DNA of 6,205 bases from Nitrospinota bacterium. Lineage in GTDB: Bacteria; UBA8248. Positions 5,829 to 6,205 of this stretch are shown one piece after another (position 1 is the stretch's first letter; each line of letters begins with the position of its first letter). The position numbers and the translations under genes were made by a program. The DNA lies in contig WTGD01000390.1 in assembly GCA_011523725.1 (NCBI GenBank), positions 1 through 6,205 on the forward strand, given 5' to 3'. The notes under the pieces are model-generated. The model had not been told where the DNA came from, did not search any database, and saw only the letters and a program-made list of their open reading frames with translations.

Positions 5829-6205
5829 AAAACCGCGTTCCTTTGGAGTCTATTTCCGGTAGCGGGAAATTATCCGTCTTCAAGAGCGGACAGGTATTGA
5901 GCCGACGTCAGCACCTATGCAAGCGTGCGTTTGATTTGGGATTCAGCATCTCGGCTCTAATCTTGTTCGCTCCCTTTGGACTTCTGCTCGCCATTCTGAT
6001 CAAGTTCGTGAGCGAAGGGCCGATATTCTATTCTCAGGTTCGTGTTACCCAAGGTGGCAGATTGTTCACTCTCTATAAATTCAGGACCATGCGCGTGAAT
6101 GCTGGCCAGCCGCAGGGAACCATGTCCACGAAGGAAAACGATCCGAGAATCTATCCGTTCGGGCGTTTCCTGCGCCGGTATCATCTCGATGAGTTTCCCC
6201 AACTC
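5825..6205 (+). CDS. Bacterial sugar transferase (undecaprenyl-phosphate sugar-1-phosphate transferase), 3'-truncated by window edge
   Basis: From ATG 5825 the frame stays open to the right edge, giving 127 residues. It shows the bacterial sugar transferase (WcaJ/PglC-type) core: KRAFDLGFS at 33-41, a single hydrophobic segment at about 41-62 that in this family forms a re-entrant membrane helix, EGPIFYSQVRVTQGGRLF at 64-81, the KFRTMR motif at 85-90, NDPRIYPFGRFLRR at 105-118 and the start of LDEFPQL at 121-127. The catalytic Asp-Glu pair is probably D122-E123. These enzymes start repeat-unit assembly by moving a sugar-1-phosphate from a nucleotide sugar to undecaprenyl phosphate at the inner membrane. 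Only 32 residues precede the domain, so this looks like the short form without the four-helix N-terminal region of WcaJ-like enzymes. A weak AGAG lies 7 bases upstream. An in-frame ATG at 5783 has no ribosome binding site. The sugar cannot be predicted. The family call is very secure. Confidence 0.95.
   Translation, partial: MKNRVPLESISGSGKLSVFKSGQVLSRRQHLCKRAFDLGFSISALILFAPFGLLLAILIKFVSEGPIFYSQVRVTQGGRLFTLYKFRTMRVNAGQPQGTMSTKENDPRIYPFGRFLRRYHLDEFPQL

Overview
This 6.2 kb window is a piece of a surface- or exopolysaccharide biosynthesis locus. It probably comes from a Gram-negative bacterium of moderate-to-high G+C (roughly mid-50s % by eye). The gene types point that way: an asparagine-synthase-type amidotransferase, a family 2 glycosyltransferase, two different multi-pass proteins of the O-antigen polymerase/ligase kind, and an undecaprenyl-phosphate sugar-phosphate transferase. 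I see nothing that fixes the genus.

Layout. Positions 1-3747 hold three tightly packed plus-strand genes that look like one operon. They are the C-terminal four fifths of an asparagine synthase-type protein (cut by the left edge), a GT2 glycosyltransferase 32 bp later behind a strong Shine-Dalgarno sequence, and a 470-residue membrane protein 7 bp after that. The membrane protein's 3' end overlaps by 15 bp the 3' end of an oppositely oriented gene (3733-5181, minus) that encodes a clearer O-antigen ligase/polymerase family protein. About 640 bp of AT-richer DNA without a convincing gene follows (5182-5824). It carries candidate back-to-back promoters around 5275-5324, several small hairpins and a doubtful small ORF. 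At the right edge a plus-strand bacterial sugar transferase begins (5825 onward, cut by the edge).

How the genes may work together (inference from family knowledge). The sugar transferase would load the first sugar-1-phosphate onto undecaprenyl phosphate at the inner membrane. The GT2 enzyme would add a further sugar on the cytoplasmic side. One of the two polymerase/ligase-like proteins would polymerise the flipped repeat units at the periplasmic face, and the other would ligate or transfer the chain to an acceptor or act on a second glycan. The asparagine synthase-like enzyme would amidate a carboxyl group, either on a uronic-acid sugar or on free aspartate. No flippase, chain-length regulator or exosortase lies inside the window, so the export route is open.

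I did not find a clearly new system. The points most worth a second look are the pair of convergent, overlapping polymerase/ligase genes, the amidotransferase in this context, and the structured non-coding stretch between the minus-strand gene and the sugar transferase.
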